The translations under genes and the position numbers were made by a program. Below the pieces are notes generated by a model, which saw only the letters and a list, made by a program, of their open reading frames with translations, was not told the DNA's origin and did no database searches. This document shows, in pieces, positions 1-7,582 of a stretch of DNA of 14,239 bases; the first letter of the stretch is position 1, and every line of letters begins with the position of its first letter. The DNA is taken from positions 1 through 14,239 of the forward strand of contig DASUMP010000117.1 in NCBI GenBank assembly GCA_036277635.1. The letters are read 5' to 3'. This DNA comes from DASUMP01 sp036277635 (GTDB taxonomy: Bacteria > Actinomycetota > Acidimicrobiia > IMCC26256 > PALSA-610).

Positions 1-2088
1 TCGATCGGCGGCGACTACGCCGACAACTACACCGTCCCGGGCGTCGAGTCGCAAGAAGCGAACGACCTCCTCGAGGAACGGTTCCCCGACCAGTCCGGCA
101 CGTCCGGGCGGGCGGTGTTCCACGTCGAGGAGGGTCGCATCGACGACCCCGCCCACCAGGCTGCGATCACCGCAGCCCTCGCCGAGCTCGCGCAGGGTGA
201 CGACGTCACCTTCGTGAGCAACCCGTTCGACGCGCGCGGCCCGACCGTGTCGCGTGACGGTCGCACCGCGTTCGCGTCGGTGCAGTACGACGAGAGCGTG
301 CTCGAAGCGCACCACTCGGAGGCGGCCGAGGCCGCGATCGCTCCGACGCGCGACGCGGGCATGCAGGCCGAGCTGTCCGGTGAGATCGCCGAAGCGGGTC
401 AGCACGTGAAGAGCAACGAGACGATCGGTCTCATCATCGCCCTGATCGTGCTCGTGGTCGCGTTCGGTTCGATCATCGCGGCCGGTATGCCGATCGCGGT
501 CGCCCTCGTCGGCATCGTCGTCGGCCTCGGTGGTGTCGGCATCCTCGCCGGATTCACCGACGTCCCCGAGACGTCGGAGACGCTCGGCGTCATGATCGGT
601 CTCGGTGTCGGCATCGACTACGCGCTGTTCGTCGTCACCCGGCACCGCGAGGAGCTCCACCGCGGCCTCGGCGTCCACGACGCCGCGGGCACCGCCAACG
701 CGACCGCGGGTCAAGCGGTCCTGTTCGCCGGCATGACGGTCGTCATCGCGATCGTCGGTCTGCAGCTGTCGGGCCTGCCGTCGGTCACGATGATGGGCTA
801 CGCGATCGCGTTGGTCGTGATGTGCGCGATGGCGCTCGCGGTCACGCTGCTGCCCGGTCTCCTCGGCCTCGCGGGCCGCAAGATCGACAGCCTCGCCGTG
901 CACCGTCGTCGGGAGCCCGCGGAGGGTCACCAGACGGCGTCGGGCAAGTGGGCCGGTCACGTCGCTCGCAACCCGGTGCGGTACGCACTCGCGAGCTTCG
1001 CGGCGCTGCTCGTGTTCACGCTGCCGGTGCTCGGTCTGCGCATCGGCTTCGCCGACGACGGCACCGACGCCACGTCGACGACGCAACGTCGGGCCTACGA
1101 CCTGCTCGCCGACGGGTTCGGTGACGGGTTCAACGGTCCGCTGCAGGTGGTCGTCCAGCCCGACGCGAACGACCCGCAGTCGCTCGCTCGAGTACGCGAC
1201 GCCATCGCCGCCGATCCCGGCATCGCCGCGGTGTCGGAGCCGATGTTCAACGACGCGGGCGACACCGCGGTGCTCACCGCCGTCCCCACGTCGTCGCCGC
1301 AGGACGAGGAGACGTCGAGCACCGTGCACCGGTTGCGCGACGACGTCATCCCGTCGGCGGTCGCGGGGACACAGGCCAACGTGTTGATCACGGGTCAGAC
1401 CGCGACGTTCGAAGACGTCAGCACTCGACTCGTGGAGCGGTTGCCGATCTTCATCGGCGCGGTCGTGCTGCTGTCGTTCATCTTGCTCATGATCGTGTTC
1501 CGGTCGATCCTGGTGCCGCTCAAGGCCGCACTCATGAACCTGCTCTCGATCGGTGCTGCCTACGGCGCGATCGTCGCCGTGTTCCAGTGGGGCTGGGGCA
1601 AGGACCTCGTCGGTCTCGACGCGACCGTCCCGGTCAACCCGTTCGTGCCGCTCATCATGTTCGCGGTCCTGTTCGGGCTCTCCATGGACTACGAGGTGTT
1701 CCTGCTCAGCCGGGTGCGTGAGGAGTTCGTCGCGCACGGCGACGGGCACCGCAGCGTGGTCGACGGGCTGAGCAGCACGGCCCGGGTCATCACGTCGGCG
1801 GCGCTGATCATGATCAGCGTGTTCCTCGCCTTCGTCCCGAGCACCGACATCACCGTCAAGATGTTCGGACTCGGACTCGCGGTCGCCGTCTTCCTCGACG
1901 CCACCGTGGTGCGCATGATCCTCGTCCCCGCGACGATGGCCTTGCTCGGCGACGCCAACTGGTGGCTGCCGCGCTGGCTAGACCGGATCCTGCCGCACCT
2001 CGATCTCGAGGCCGCACCCGACATCGACCTCTCCACTCCGGGTGACACCGACGACGAGTCGGCCGTCGAGCTGGAGCCGGCGGCATGA
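1..2088 (+). CDS. MMPL family transporter (RND superfamily), 5' truncated by window edge
   Basis: This is a membrane transporter of the MMPL/RND superfamily; actinobacterial members export lipids or other hydrophobic molecules using the proton gradient. The frame is open from base 1, so the gene starts upstream. 695 residues are visible and only about 40-50 N-terminal residues (first membrane helix) should be missing, since relatives are about 720-750 long. The opening residues match the porter domain that follows the first helix (VPGVESQEANDLLEERFP). Two membrane bundles, at about residues 140-295 and 475-640, each carry an Asp-Tyr pair of the proton-relay type (GIDY, Asp codon 616-618; SMDY, Asp codon 1687-1689). 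Between them lies a second soluble porter domain, about residues 340-475. The tail is acidic and cytoplasmic. The gene converges on the regulator at 2124, with 35 bp between stops. The substrate cannot be read from the sequence. Confidence 0.93.
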   Translation, partial: SIGGDYADNYTVPGVESQEANDLLEERFPDQSGTSGRAVFHVEEGRIDDPAHQAAITAALAELAQGDDVTFVSNPFDARGPTVSRDGRTAFASVQYDESVLEAHHSEAAEAAIAPTRDAGMQAELSGEIAEAGQHVKSNETIGLIIALIVLVVAFGSIIAAGMPIAVALVGIVVGLGGVGILAGFTDVPETSETLGVMIGLGVGIDYALFVVTRHREELHRGLGVHDAAGTANATAGQAVLFAGMTVVIAIVGLQLSGLPSVTMMGYAIALVVMCAMALAVTLLPGLLGLAGRKIDSLAVHRRREPAEGHQTASGKWAGHVARNPVRYALASFAALLVFTLPVLGLRIGFADDGTDATSTTQRRAYDLLADGFGDGFNGPLQVVVQPDANDPQSLARVRDAIAADPGIAAVSEPMFNDAGDTAVLTAVPTSSPQDEETSSTVHRLRDDVIPSAVAGTQANVLITGQTATFEDVSTRLVERLPIFIGAVVLLSFILLMIVFRSILVPLKAALMNLLSIGAAYGAIVAVFQWGWGKDLVGLDATVPVNPFVPLIMFAVLFGLSMDYEVFLLSRVREEFVAHGDGHRSVVDGLSSTARVITSAALIMISVFLAFVPSTDITVKMFGLGLAVAVFLDATVVRMILVPATMALLGDANWWLPRWLDRILPHLDLEAAPDIDLSTPGDTDDESAVELEPAA

Positions 2089-2132
2089 GGGAGGCGCCTA
2101 TGTGATCCCTCGTCTCCCCGTCGTCACGACGG
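2087..2132. terminator. weak bidirectional terminator candidate between convergent stops
   Basis: Between the stop of the MMPL gene and the stop of the SARP regulator there is a 6-bp inverted repeat, GAGGGA (2087-2092) with TCCCTC (2106-2111), loop 13 nt. A second perfect inverted repeat, CCGTCGT-C-ACGACGG (2118-2132), overlaps the regulator stop. Neither has a U-tract on either strand, so intrinsic termination is uncertain; the convergent position is the main argument. Confidence 0.3.
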
Positions 2133-5012
2133 TGGCGGTCGGCGCTCGCCGGCCGCCACCATCGCGTTCCGGGTCTCGTCGAGGCGGTACTGCATCACCG
2201 CGGCCAACGGTGCCATGCCGATCGACGCGAAGCTGGTGACCGCCTCTTCGAGGGCGCGGACAGCGTCGTCGTGACGCCCGAGCCGGTCGAGCACCATCCC
2301 GAGCGCGTTCGTCGCGAACCCGGTGACCAATGCCCACGTCTGGTTCCGCGCCAGCGCCTCCGCCTCCTCGGCGAGCGCGAGGGCTTCGTCGAGGCGATCT
2401 TGGGCGAGCCGCACGCGGGCGAGGCGTGACAGGGTGAGCGACCGGCGCCCGATGCCGGGGAGCGACGCCGCCTGCACCCACGACTGCTCGAGCGCAGCCG
2501 CCGCCTCGTCGAGGTGTCCGGCCGCTTCGGCCGCTTCGCCGAGCGCGTCGAGCGCGTACATCTGCGCGCCGCGGTCGCCGATCGAGCGGAACCGCTCGGT
2601 CGCGCGCCGCACGAGCCGGTACGCGGCCTCGGGACCTTCGAGGAGGAAGACCGCGTAGCTCTCGCGCATGTCGGTGTGCGCGAGCGCGAACTGGTCGTCG
2701 ACCGTCTCGAGGTGGGCGCGACCCTCCGAGAGCAGCGCCATGGCCTCGTCGAAGCTTCCGCGGTCGGTCAGCGCGGCCGCGTACTGGCACGCGGCGATCC
2801 CGATCAGCCGAGGATCGCCGAAACGGCGAGCCCGCTCGACCGCCTCGGCGCCACGCGTCTCGGCGTCGACGCGCTCGCCGATCATGTTGGCGAGGCCGCA
2901 CGCCCACGCGAGCGCACGGATCCGCACGTCCTCGACCACGTCGTCGGCGAGCTCGAGGCCGCGAACGAGCACTCGCCAGCCTTCGGCCATCACGTCGTTC
3001 AACGTCCAGAACCATCCGAGCCGCGCCGCGAGGTCGAGCGCGAGCGCGGGATCGTGCTCCAACGCCCAGACGGTCGCCGCCCGCACGTTGTCGATCTCGG
3101 GGGACAGCTCGATCGAGATCGTCATCGGGCCGCACTCGTCGGCGCGGAGCGCTTCGTCCCGCAACCATTCGGCGTGACGACGCCGCGTCGCTCCGTCGTC
3201 GCCGCGCTCGATGAGCTTCTCGCGTCCGTACTCGATGAGCGTCTGGAGCATCGTGAAGCGGATGCCGTTCGGGTCGTCGCGAGTCGCCACGAGCGACTTG
3301 GCCACCAGCCGCTCGAGGAGGTCGGGGACCGCGGCGACGTCGACGTCGTCGCCGGCGACGACGGCTTCCGCGGCGGCGAGGGTGCAGCCGCCGGCGAACA
3401 CCGACAGCCGTTCGAACACGCGCCGCTCGTCGTCGTCGATCAGGTCGTAGCTCCAGTCGACGACCGCCCGCAGCGTCTGGTGGCGGGGGAGCGACCCGCG
3501 CGCGGTTCCGGCCACGAGGCGGAACCGGTCGGCGAGCCTCTCGGCGAGCTGCGCGACCGAGAACACGCGCGTCCGCGAGGCCGCGAGCTCGATCGCGAGC
3601 GGCATGCCGTCGAGACGCGCGCACAGCTCGGAGATCGTCTGGTGCGCCGCGTCGTCGACCGTGAAATGTGGCGACCCGGCGAGCGCCCGCGCGGTGAAGA
3701 GGGCGACGGCGTCGTCGGTGTCGAGCGGCGGCACCAGGAACGTCTGCTCGCCCGGGAGTCCGAGCGCTTCGCGACTCGTGGCGAGCACCGAGACGCCCGC
3801 ACACCTCCCGAGGACGGTCGTGACCACGGTCGCGACGTCGTCGAGCAAGTGCTCGCAGTTGTCGACGACGACCAGCAGCTCGCGTTCGCGGACCACCTGC
3901 GCGAGGACGACGGCCGCGTCCTGCACGGTCTCGGCGCCGCCGCTCGTCGTTCGTGGTTCGTCGAACCCGAGCGCTCGCGTCATCGCCGGAACGATGGCGC
4001 CGGGTCGGTCGACGGGCGCGAGGTCGACGAGGACCGCACCGTCGCGGAAGCGCTCCGCCGTGCGCCGGCCGACCTCGACGGCGAGTCGCGTCTTGCCGGC
4101 GCCGCCGGGACCGACCAGCGTCACGAGCCGGTGCGTCGCGACGCGGCGCTCGAGCTCGGCGATCTCGTCGTGGCGTCCGACGCACTCGGAGAGCGGGCGC
4201 GGGATCTCGAGTCGGGCCGGCGCCGACATCACGACGGTCGCGTCGAGGCGGGGCGGGGCGGCGAGGGCCGCATCCTGCTCGAGGATCGCCGTCTCGAGCT
4301 CGCGCAGCTCGGTGCTCGGTTCGATACCGAGCTCGTCGATCAGCACCTCGCGCGCGGCCTGGAACACGCGCAGCGCATCGGCTTGGCGACCAGCGCGGTA
4401 CAACGCCAGCATCAGCTGCGCGGTGCGGCGCTCGCGCAGGGGTTCGGCGGCGACGAGCGCTTCCAGCTCGCCGACCAGCTCCGCGTGGCGACCGGCGGCG
4501 AGCTCGGCGTCGACGCGGTCCTCTTCGACCGTGCGCCGAAGCTCCGCGAGTCGCGCCCGCTCGGCGCGGGCGAAATCGTCGTCGGCGATGTCGGCGAGCG
4601 CGTCGCCACGCCACCGCGCGAGCGCGGCATGCAGGATCGCCGCCGCGCCCGCGGCATCGCCCTCCGCGAAACGGGCGCGCCCCTCCTCGCTCTCGCGTTC
4701 GAAGCACTGGAAGTCGACCTCGTCGGGTTCCACCTCGAGCACGTAGCCAGGCGGTCGGGTGGCGATGCACTCGGAGCGACCGGCGGCCCGCAGCGCCGAG
4801 CGCAACCTCGAGACCTGCGTGTGGAGCGCGTTCGGCGCGTCGGCGGGCTGGTCGTCGCCCCACAGCTCGTCGACGATGCGGTCGACGGGCACCACCCGAC
4901 CGGCGTGGAGCACGAGGAGCGCGAGCAACCGGCGGACGCGTTCGCCCTTCAGTGAGATCTCCGCGGCGTGGTCGTCGACCACCGTGAGCGGTCCGAGGAG
5001 GCGGAACTCCAC
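2124..5012 (-). CDS. SARP/AfsR-type transcriptional regulator with BTAD, NB-ARC-like ATPase and TPR-like region
   Basis: A 962-residue regulator of the SARP/AfsR (STAND ATPase) type. Domains in order: OmpR-like winged helix (about 1-92, ending at the PPGYVLEV strand), bacterial transcriptional activator domain of helical repeats (about 95-245), NB-ARC-like P-loop ATPase with Walker A GPGGAGKT (301-308) and Walker B LLVVVDN (379-385), then winged-helix and TPR-like helical repeats to the end. Family members activate target promoters, with the ATPase and TPR parts gating activity; the ligand here is unknown. GTG at 5012 was chosen because MEFRLLGPL-type starts are usual for the family. The open frame continues to 5243, but the extra residues are low-complexity and overlap the divergent VOC gene. 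No Shine-Dalgarno is visible; a TACCGT hexamer six bases before the start suggests a leaderless message. It may control the neighbouring VOC or MMPL gene, but this is not shown. Confidence 0.9.
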   Translation of the reverse strand: MEFRLLGPLTVVDDHAAEISLKGERVRRLLALLVLHAGRVVPVDRIVDELWGDDQPADAPNALHTQVSRLRSALRAAGRSECIATRPPGYVLEVEPDEVDFQCFERESEEGRARFAEGDAAGAAAILHAALARWRGDALADIADDDFARAERARLAELRRTVEEDRVDAELAAGRHAELVGELEALVAAEPLRERRTAQLMLALYRAGRQADALRVFQAAREVLIDELGIEPSTELRELETAILEQDAALAAPPRLDATVVMSAPARLEIPRPLSECVGRHDEIAELERRVATHRLVTLVGPGGAGKTRLAVEVGRRTAERFRDGAVLVDLAPVDRPGAIVPAMTRALGFDEPRTTSGGAETVQDAAVVLAQVVRERELLVVVDNCEHLLDDVATVVTTVLGRCAGVSVLATSREALGLPGEQTFLVPPLDTDDAVALFTARALAGSPHFTVDDAAHQTISELCARLDGMPLAIELAASRTRVFSVAQLAERLADRFRLVAGTARGSLPRHQTLRAVVDWSYDLIDDDERRVFERLSVFAGGCTLAAAEAVVAGDDVDVAAVPDLLERLVAKSLVATRDDPNGIRFTMLQTLIEYGREKLIERGDDGATRRRHAEWLRDEALRADECGPMTISIELSPEIDNVRAATVWALEHDPALALDLAARLGWFWTLNDVMAEGWRVLVRGLELADDVVEDVRIRALAWACGLANMIGERVDAETRGAEAVERARRFGDPRLIGIAACQYAAALTDRGSFDEAMALLSEGRAHLETVDDQFALAHTDMRESYAVFLLEGPEAAYRLVRRATERFRSIGDRGAQMYALDALGEAAEAAGHLDEAAAALEQSWVQAASLPGIGRRSLTLSRLARVRLAQDRLDEALALAEEAEALARNQTWALVTGFATNALGMVLDRLGRHDDAVRALEEAVTSFASIGMAPLAAVMQYRLDETRNAMVAAGERRPPPS

Positions 5013-5024
5013 GGGCGAACGGTA
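5013..5024 (-). promoter_or_regulatory. candidate leaderless -10 element of the SARP regulator
   Basis: On the minus strand TACCGT (5024-5019) fits the actinobacterial TANNNT -10 consensus. It is followed by six bases (TCGCCC) and then the GTG start at 5012, so transcription would begin at or near the start codon. The same TACCGT-N6-GTGGAG arrangement occurs before the thiolase-like gene at 12149. No convincing -35 hexamer is seen. Confidence 0.45.
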
Positions 5025-5105
5025 TCGCCCGCCGCTCGGACCGGGTCGGGCCGAGCCGCGCCGACGCGAGCCGCGCGACAGCAGCCCGACAGACGACCCC
5101 GTCAC

Positions 5106-5120
5106 GATCAACGGGTGATC
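5106..5120. promoter_or_regulatory. inverted repeat over the VOC start codon, possible operator
   Basis: GATCA-ACGGG-TGATC is a perfect 5-bp-arm inverted repeat spanning the GTG start of the VOC gene. It lies in the roughly 100-bp divergent gap with the SARP regulator, where an operator or autoregulatory site would be expected. A short repeat like this can arise by chance. Confidence 0.2.
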
Positions 5121-5462
5121 CGAACCCGCGGGGTGTCCCGCCTCGAGCTGAGCGTCGACGACCTCGACGTCGCCGCCGCGTTCTACACCGACGTGTTCGG
5201 CTTCGAGGTCGTCGCCCGGCGGGGGCCGGTCGTCGTGCTCCAACCCCCCGGGGGCACCGGCTCACTGGCCCTCGAGCGGGCACACCCGCGGCGCCGGGTC
5301 ACCCATTTCGCGCTCGAGCTGCTCCGGCCCGCCGACGTGCACCTCGCGCTCGACCTCGTCGTCGCGGCCGGCGGTCGGGTCCTCGAGCGCTCCGAGCTCG
5401 CGACGGGGTCGACCACCGCTGTCGTCGCCGACCCCACCGGCAACCGCATCACCCTCCACTGA
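5115..5462 (+). CDS. VOC family (glyoxalase/bleomycin-resistance fold) protein
   Basis: A 115-residue protein of the vicinal oxygen chelate fold, the normal length for a single VOC module pair. Recognisable marks are VDDLDVAAAFYTDVFGFEV (residues 14-32), a central THFALELL strand (63-70) and the C-terminal DPTGNRITLH (106-115). VOC proteins include glyoxalases, extradiol dioxygenases, epimerases and antibiotic-binding proteins. Two usual metal positions look changed: the first-strand His is Arg (residue 9), and the C-terminal Glu is Thr (residue 113), so metal-dependent catalysis is doubtful. GTG at 5115 was preferred over the open frame reaching back to 4968, whose extra residues are Arg/Pro-rich; GTG 5133 is an alternative. 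It is divergent from the SARP regulator and convergent with the racemase operon. Substrate unknown. Confidence 0.82.
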   Translation: MIRTRGVSRLELSVDDLDVAAAFYTDVFGFEVVARRGPVVVLQPPGGTGSLALERAHPRRRVTHFALELLRPADVHLALDLVVAAGGRVLERSELATGSTTAVVADPTGNRITLH

Positions 5463-5537
5463 CCCGAGCAAACCCGAGCAAGGGACAACGACGTACCGAA
5501 ACGGTACGCGTGTGTCCTCTGCTCGGGGGGTGGGTCA
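5460..5537. terminator. long bidirectional hairpin between convergent VOC and racemase genes
   Basis: CCCGAGCA (5473-5480) pairs with TGCTCGGG (5520-5527). Inside, GGACA pairs with TGTCC, ACG with CGT, and CGTACCG with CGGTACG around an AAA loop (5498-5500), leaving only small bulges. Outside, TGACCC (5460-5465) and GGGTCA (5532-5537), which contain the two stop codons, are also complementary. The left arm is part of a tandem duplication of ACCCGAGCAA (5462-5471, 5472-5481). The stem is symmetric enough to act on both strands; there is no clear U-tract. Confidence 0.72.
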
Positions 5538-6689
5538 GGGGTGCGCGACGACGCCGGCGGACTCGAGTGCGTCGACCTGGTCGGCGGTGAAGCCCCAGTC
5601 GGTGAGCGCGGCGCGCGTGTCGGCGCCGGCGACGGGGCCGGGCGCACCGGCGACGCCGGGGGTGCGCGAGAAGCGCGGTGCAGGGGCGGGCTGGGCTGCG
5701 CCCGCCACATCGGTGAACGTGCCGCGCGCGACGTTGTGTGGGTGGGCGCGCGCCTCGGTCATCGTGAGCACGGGAGCGACGCAGATCTCGTGGCCGGCGA
5801 ACATCGCGAGCCACTCGGCGCGCGGCTTGGTCGCGAACAGCGCGGCAAAGCGGTCCTTGAGTGCGGGCCACTGCGACGAGTCCATCTGCTGCGCGGGGTC
5901 GAGGTCGTCGAGGTCGAGCACTCGCAGCAGGTTCGCGTAGAACTTCGGTTCGTACGACGCGATGCTGATCCACTCACCGTCGGCGCACTCGTACACGTTG
6001 TAGAAGTGCGCGCCGCCGTCGAGCATGTTCGTGCCGCGCGGCCCCCACGTGCCCAACGCGTCGAGGCCGACGAAGATGCTCATGAGCTGCGCGGCGCCGT
6101 CGACCATCGCGGCGTCGATCACCTGCCCTTCACCCGAACGTTCGCGTTCGAACAGCGCAGCGATGATCCCGAGCACGACGAGCATCCCGCCGCCCCCGAA
6201 GTCGGCCAACAGGTTCAGCGGGATCACGGGTCGGTCCTCGGTCCCGATGTGGGCGAGCGCGCCGGCCAGCGCGACGTAGTTGAGGTCGTGACCGACGTCG
6301 CCGGCGAGCGGACCCTCCTGTCCCCACCCGGTCATGCGCGCGTAGACGAGTCGGGGGTTGCGCGCGCGAGCGGCGTCGGGACCGACGCCGAGCCGTTCCG
6401 CCACACCCGGGCGCATCCCTTCGAGCAGCACGTCGGCGCGCTCGCCCAGCGTGAGCACGACGTCCGCACCTTCGGCACGCCGGAGGTCGACCGCGACCGA
6501 GCGCCGGCCGCGGTCGAGCACCGAGTACGGGGAGACGAAGCCGGTGATGTTCGTGCCCGCACGAGCGTGCTCGACGCGGTCGACCCGGAGCACCTCGGCG
6601 CCGAGGTCGGCGAGCAGCATCCCGGCGAACTGCACCGGGCCGATGTTGGTGAGCTCGACGACACGCACGCCGGCGAGCGGACCGCTCAT
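5535..6689 (-). CDS. alpha-methylacyl-CoA racemase-like protein (CaiB/BaiF family III)
   Basis: A 384-residue member of the CaiB/BaiF (family III CoA-transferase) fold that most resembles alpha-methylacyl-CoA racemases, which interconvert the R and S forms of 2-methyl-branched acyl-CoAs before beta-oxidation. The N-terminal strand is GVRVVELTNIGPVQFAGMLL. Catalytic positions known from the mycobacterial and human racemases are all present: His134 in GHDLNY, Asp163 in NLLADFGGG, and Glu247 in SYEPKFY. This favours a racemase over a CoA-transferase. ATG at 6689 overlaps the stop of the upstream amidohydrolase-like gene as ATGA, so translation is probably coupled; the open frame continues further upstream but only as a shadow of that gene. 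It is the last gene of the leftward four-gene operon and ends in a strong hairpin. Expected role: epimerising a branched acyl-CoA from sterol, isoprenoid or branched-chain breakdown. Confidence 0.88.
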   Translation of the reverse strand: MSGPLAGVRVVELTNIGPVQFAGMLLADLGAEVLRVDRVEHARAGTNITGFVSPYSVLDRGRRSVAVDLRRAEGADVVLTLGERADVLLEGMRPGVAERLGVGPDAARARNPRLVYARMTGWGQEGPLAGDVGHDLNYVALAGALAHIGTEDRPVIPLNLLADFGGGGMLVVLGIIAALFERERSGEGQVIDAAMVDGAAQLMSIFVGLDALGTWGPRGTNMLDGGAHFYNVYECADGEWISIASYEPKFYANLLRVLDLDDLDPAQQMDSSQWPALKDRFAALFATKPRAEWLAMFAGHEICVAPVLTMTEARAHPHNVARGTFTDVAGAAQPAPAPRFSRTPGVAGAPGPVAGADTRAALTDWGFTADQVDALESAGVVAHP

Positions 6690-7582
6690 GGCCGCGCGGA
6701 GTCGTCGAGACCGAAGACGCGCACGGCGTTCTCGCGCAGGAACTTCGGCCACACGTGGTCGCGGAACGGTACGGCGGGGAGCTCGTCGAAGATGCGGTCG
6801 AGGCCGAGTCCGGCGGAGAAGTAGCCCGCGTACATCACCTTGTCGGCGCCACGGGTGTTCGCGAACTCGACGATGTCGGGCGGGTAGTGCTTCGGGGCGA
6901 ACGCACTGGTCGAGTAGTAGAGGTTCGGCCACTTGAGGAGCAGCTTCACCATGAGCTTCGTCCACGGCTCGCCGCCGTGGCGCACGACGATCTTCAGCTC
7001 GGGGAAGAACCAGCAGACCTCGTCGAGCAGCGCGACCTCCTGCGACCCCATCGGGATGCGCGGGCCGGGCACCCCCGCGTAGAGGATGATCGGCAGGTCG
7101 AGCTCCACGCACTTCGCGTAGATGGGGTACATCTTCTTGTCGTCGATCGGCACCTGCGGGTTCAGGCCGGTGCCCCACACGTGGGCGGCCTTCACGCCGT
7201 GCTCCTCGACCGCGCGCACGAGGCCCCGCACGGCGTCCATCCCCGTGTTCGGGTCGACGTTCACCATCGCGAAGAACCGATCGGGGTGGTCGCGCACCGC
7301 GCGCAACGCGTCGCCGCCTTCGCGGATTCCGGTGAGCATCCGGTCGATGCCGTGGTGGTCCATGAGCGCGAGCACCAGGGCGACCGGATCGTCGAGCTGC
7401 TCGTACTTGGGGACGCCCTTGAACATGTACTCGGCAGGCATCTCCATCTCTTGGCTCTCGCGGTCGTTGGCGATCGCCCGGATGTAGTCGTACTTCTTCG
7501 CCTGTTGTTCGCGCGGCGACGGCATCGACAGGAACGTGTCGATCACGCCGAGCGCACGCGCCGCTTCGAACGCCGAACTCAT
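6686..7582 (-). CDS. amidohydrolase-2-like protein lacking metal ligands, paralogue 3
   Basis: A 298-residue TIM-barrel protein of the amidohydrolase-2 (ACMSD-like) superfamily, third of three adjacent paralogues. The first strand reads GVIDTFLSMP where catalytic members have an HxH metal motif. The central His strand is IILYAGVPGPR (Tyr for His), and the late GSDYP loop is YAGYFS, with no Asp. Only the RHGGEPW His of the usual ligands remains. Family-specific motifs are EYMFKGVPKY (about residues 51-60), WPNLYYSTSAFAPKHYP and FRDHVWPKFLRENAVRVF at the C-terminus. ATG 7582 has GGAG eight bases upstream and overlaps the preceding stop (ATGA); its own stop overlaps the racemase start. The activity is unknown: it could be a pseudoenzyme, a decarboxylase or hydrolase with another mechanism, or a partner of the other two paralogues. 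Confidence 0.85.
   Translation of the reverse strand: MSSAFEAARALGVIDTFLSMPSPREQQAKKYDYIRAIANDRESQEMEMPAEYMFKGVPKYEQLDDPVALVLALMDHHGIDRMLTGIREGGDALRAVRDHPDRFFAMVNVDPNTGMDAVRGLVRAVEEHGVKAAHVWGTGLNPQVPIDDKKMYPIYAKCVELDLPIILYAGVPGPRIPMGSQEVALLDEVCWFFPELKIVVRHGGEPWTKLMVKLLLKWPNLYYSTSAFAPKHYPPDIVEFANTRGADKVMYAGYFSAGLGLDRIFDELPAVPFRDHVWPKFLRENAVRVFGLDDSARP

Noticed and set aside
4968..5114. N-terminal extension of the VOC gene
   Set aside because: The extra residues are low-complexity, overlap the SARP regulator and are absent from the VOC fold, which begins right after the GTG at 5115.
2098..5283. A second minus-strand frame of about 1060 codons over the SARP regulator, and a plus-strand frame of about 810 codons opposite it (2514-4955)
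   Set aside because: Both are Arg/Pro-rich shadows. The regulator frame has clear winged-helix, BTAD and Walker motifs over its whole length.
6690..7178. N-terminal extensions of the racemase-like gene and of paralogues 2 and 3 into the preceding genes
   Set aside because: The extensions are frame-shifted shadows of the upstream genes; the ATGA overlaps and homology give the true starts.
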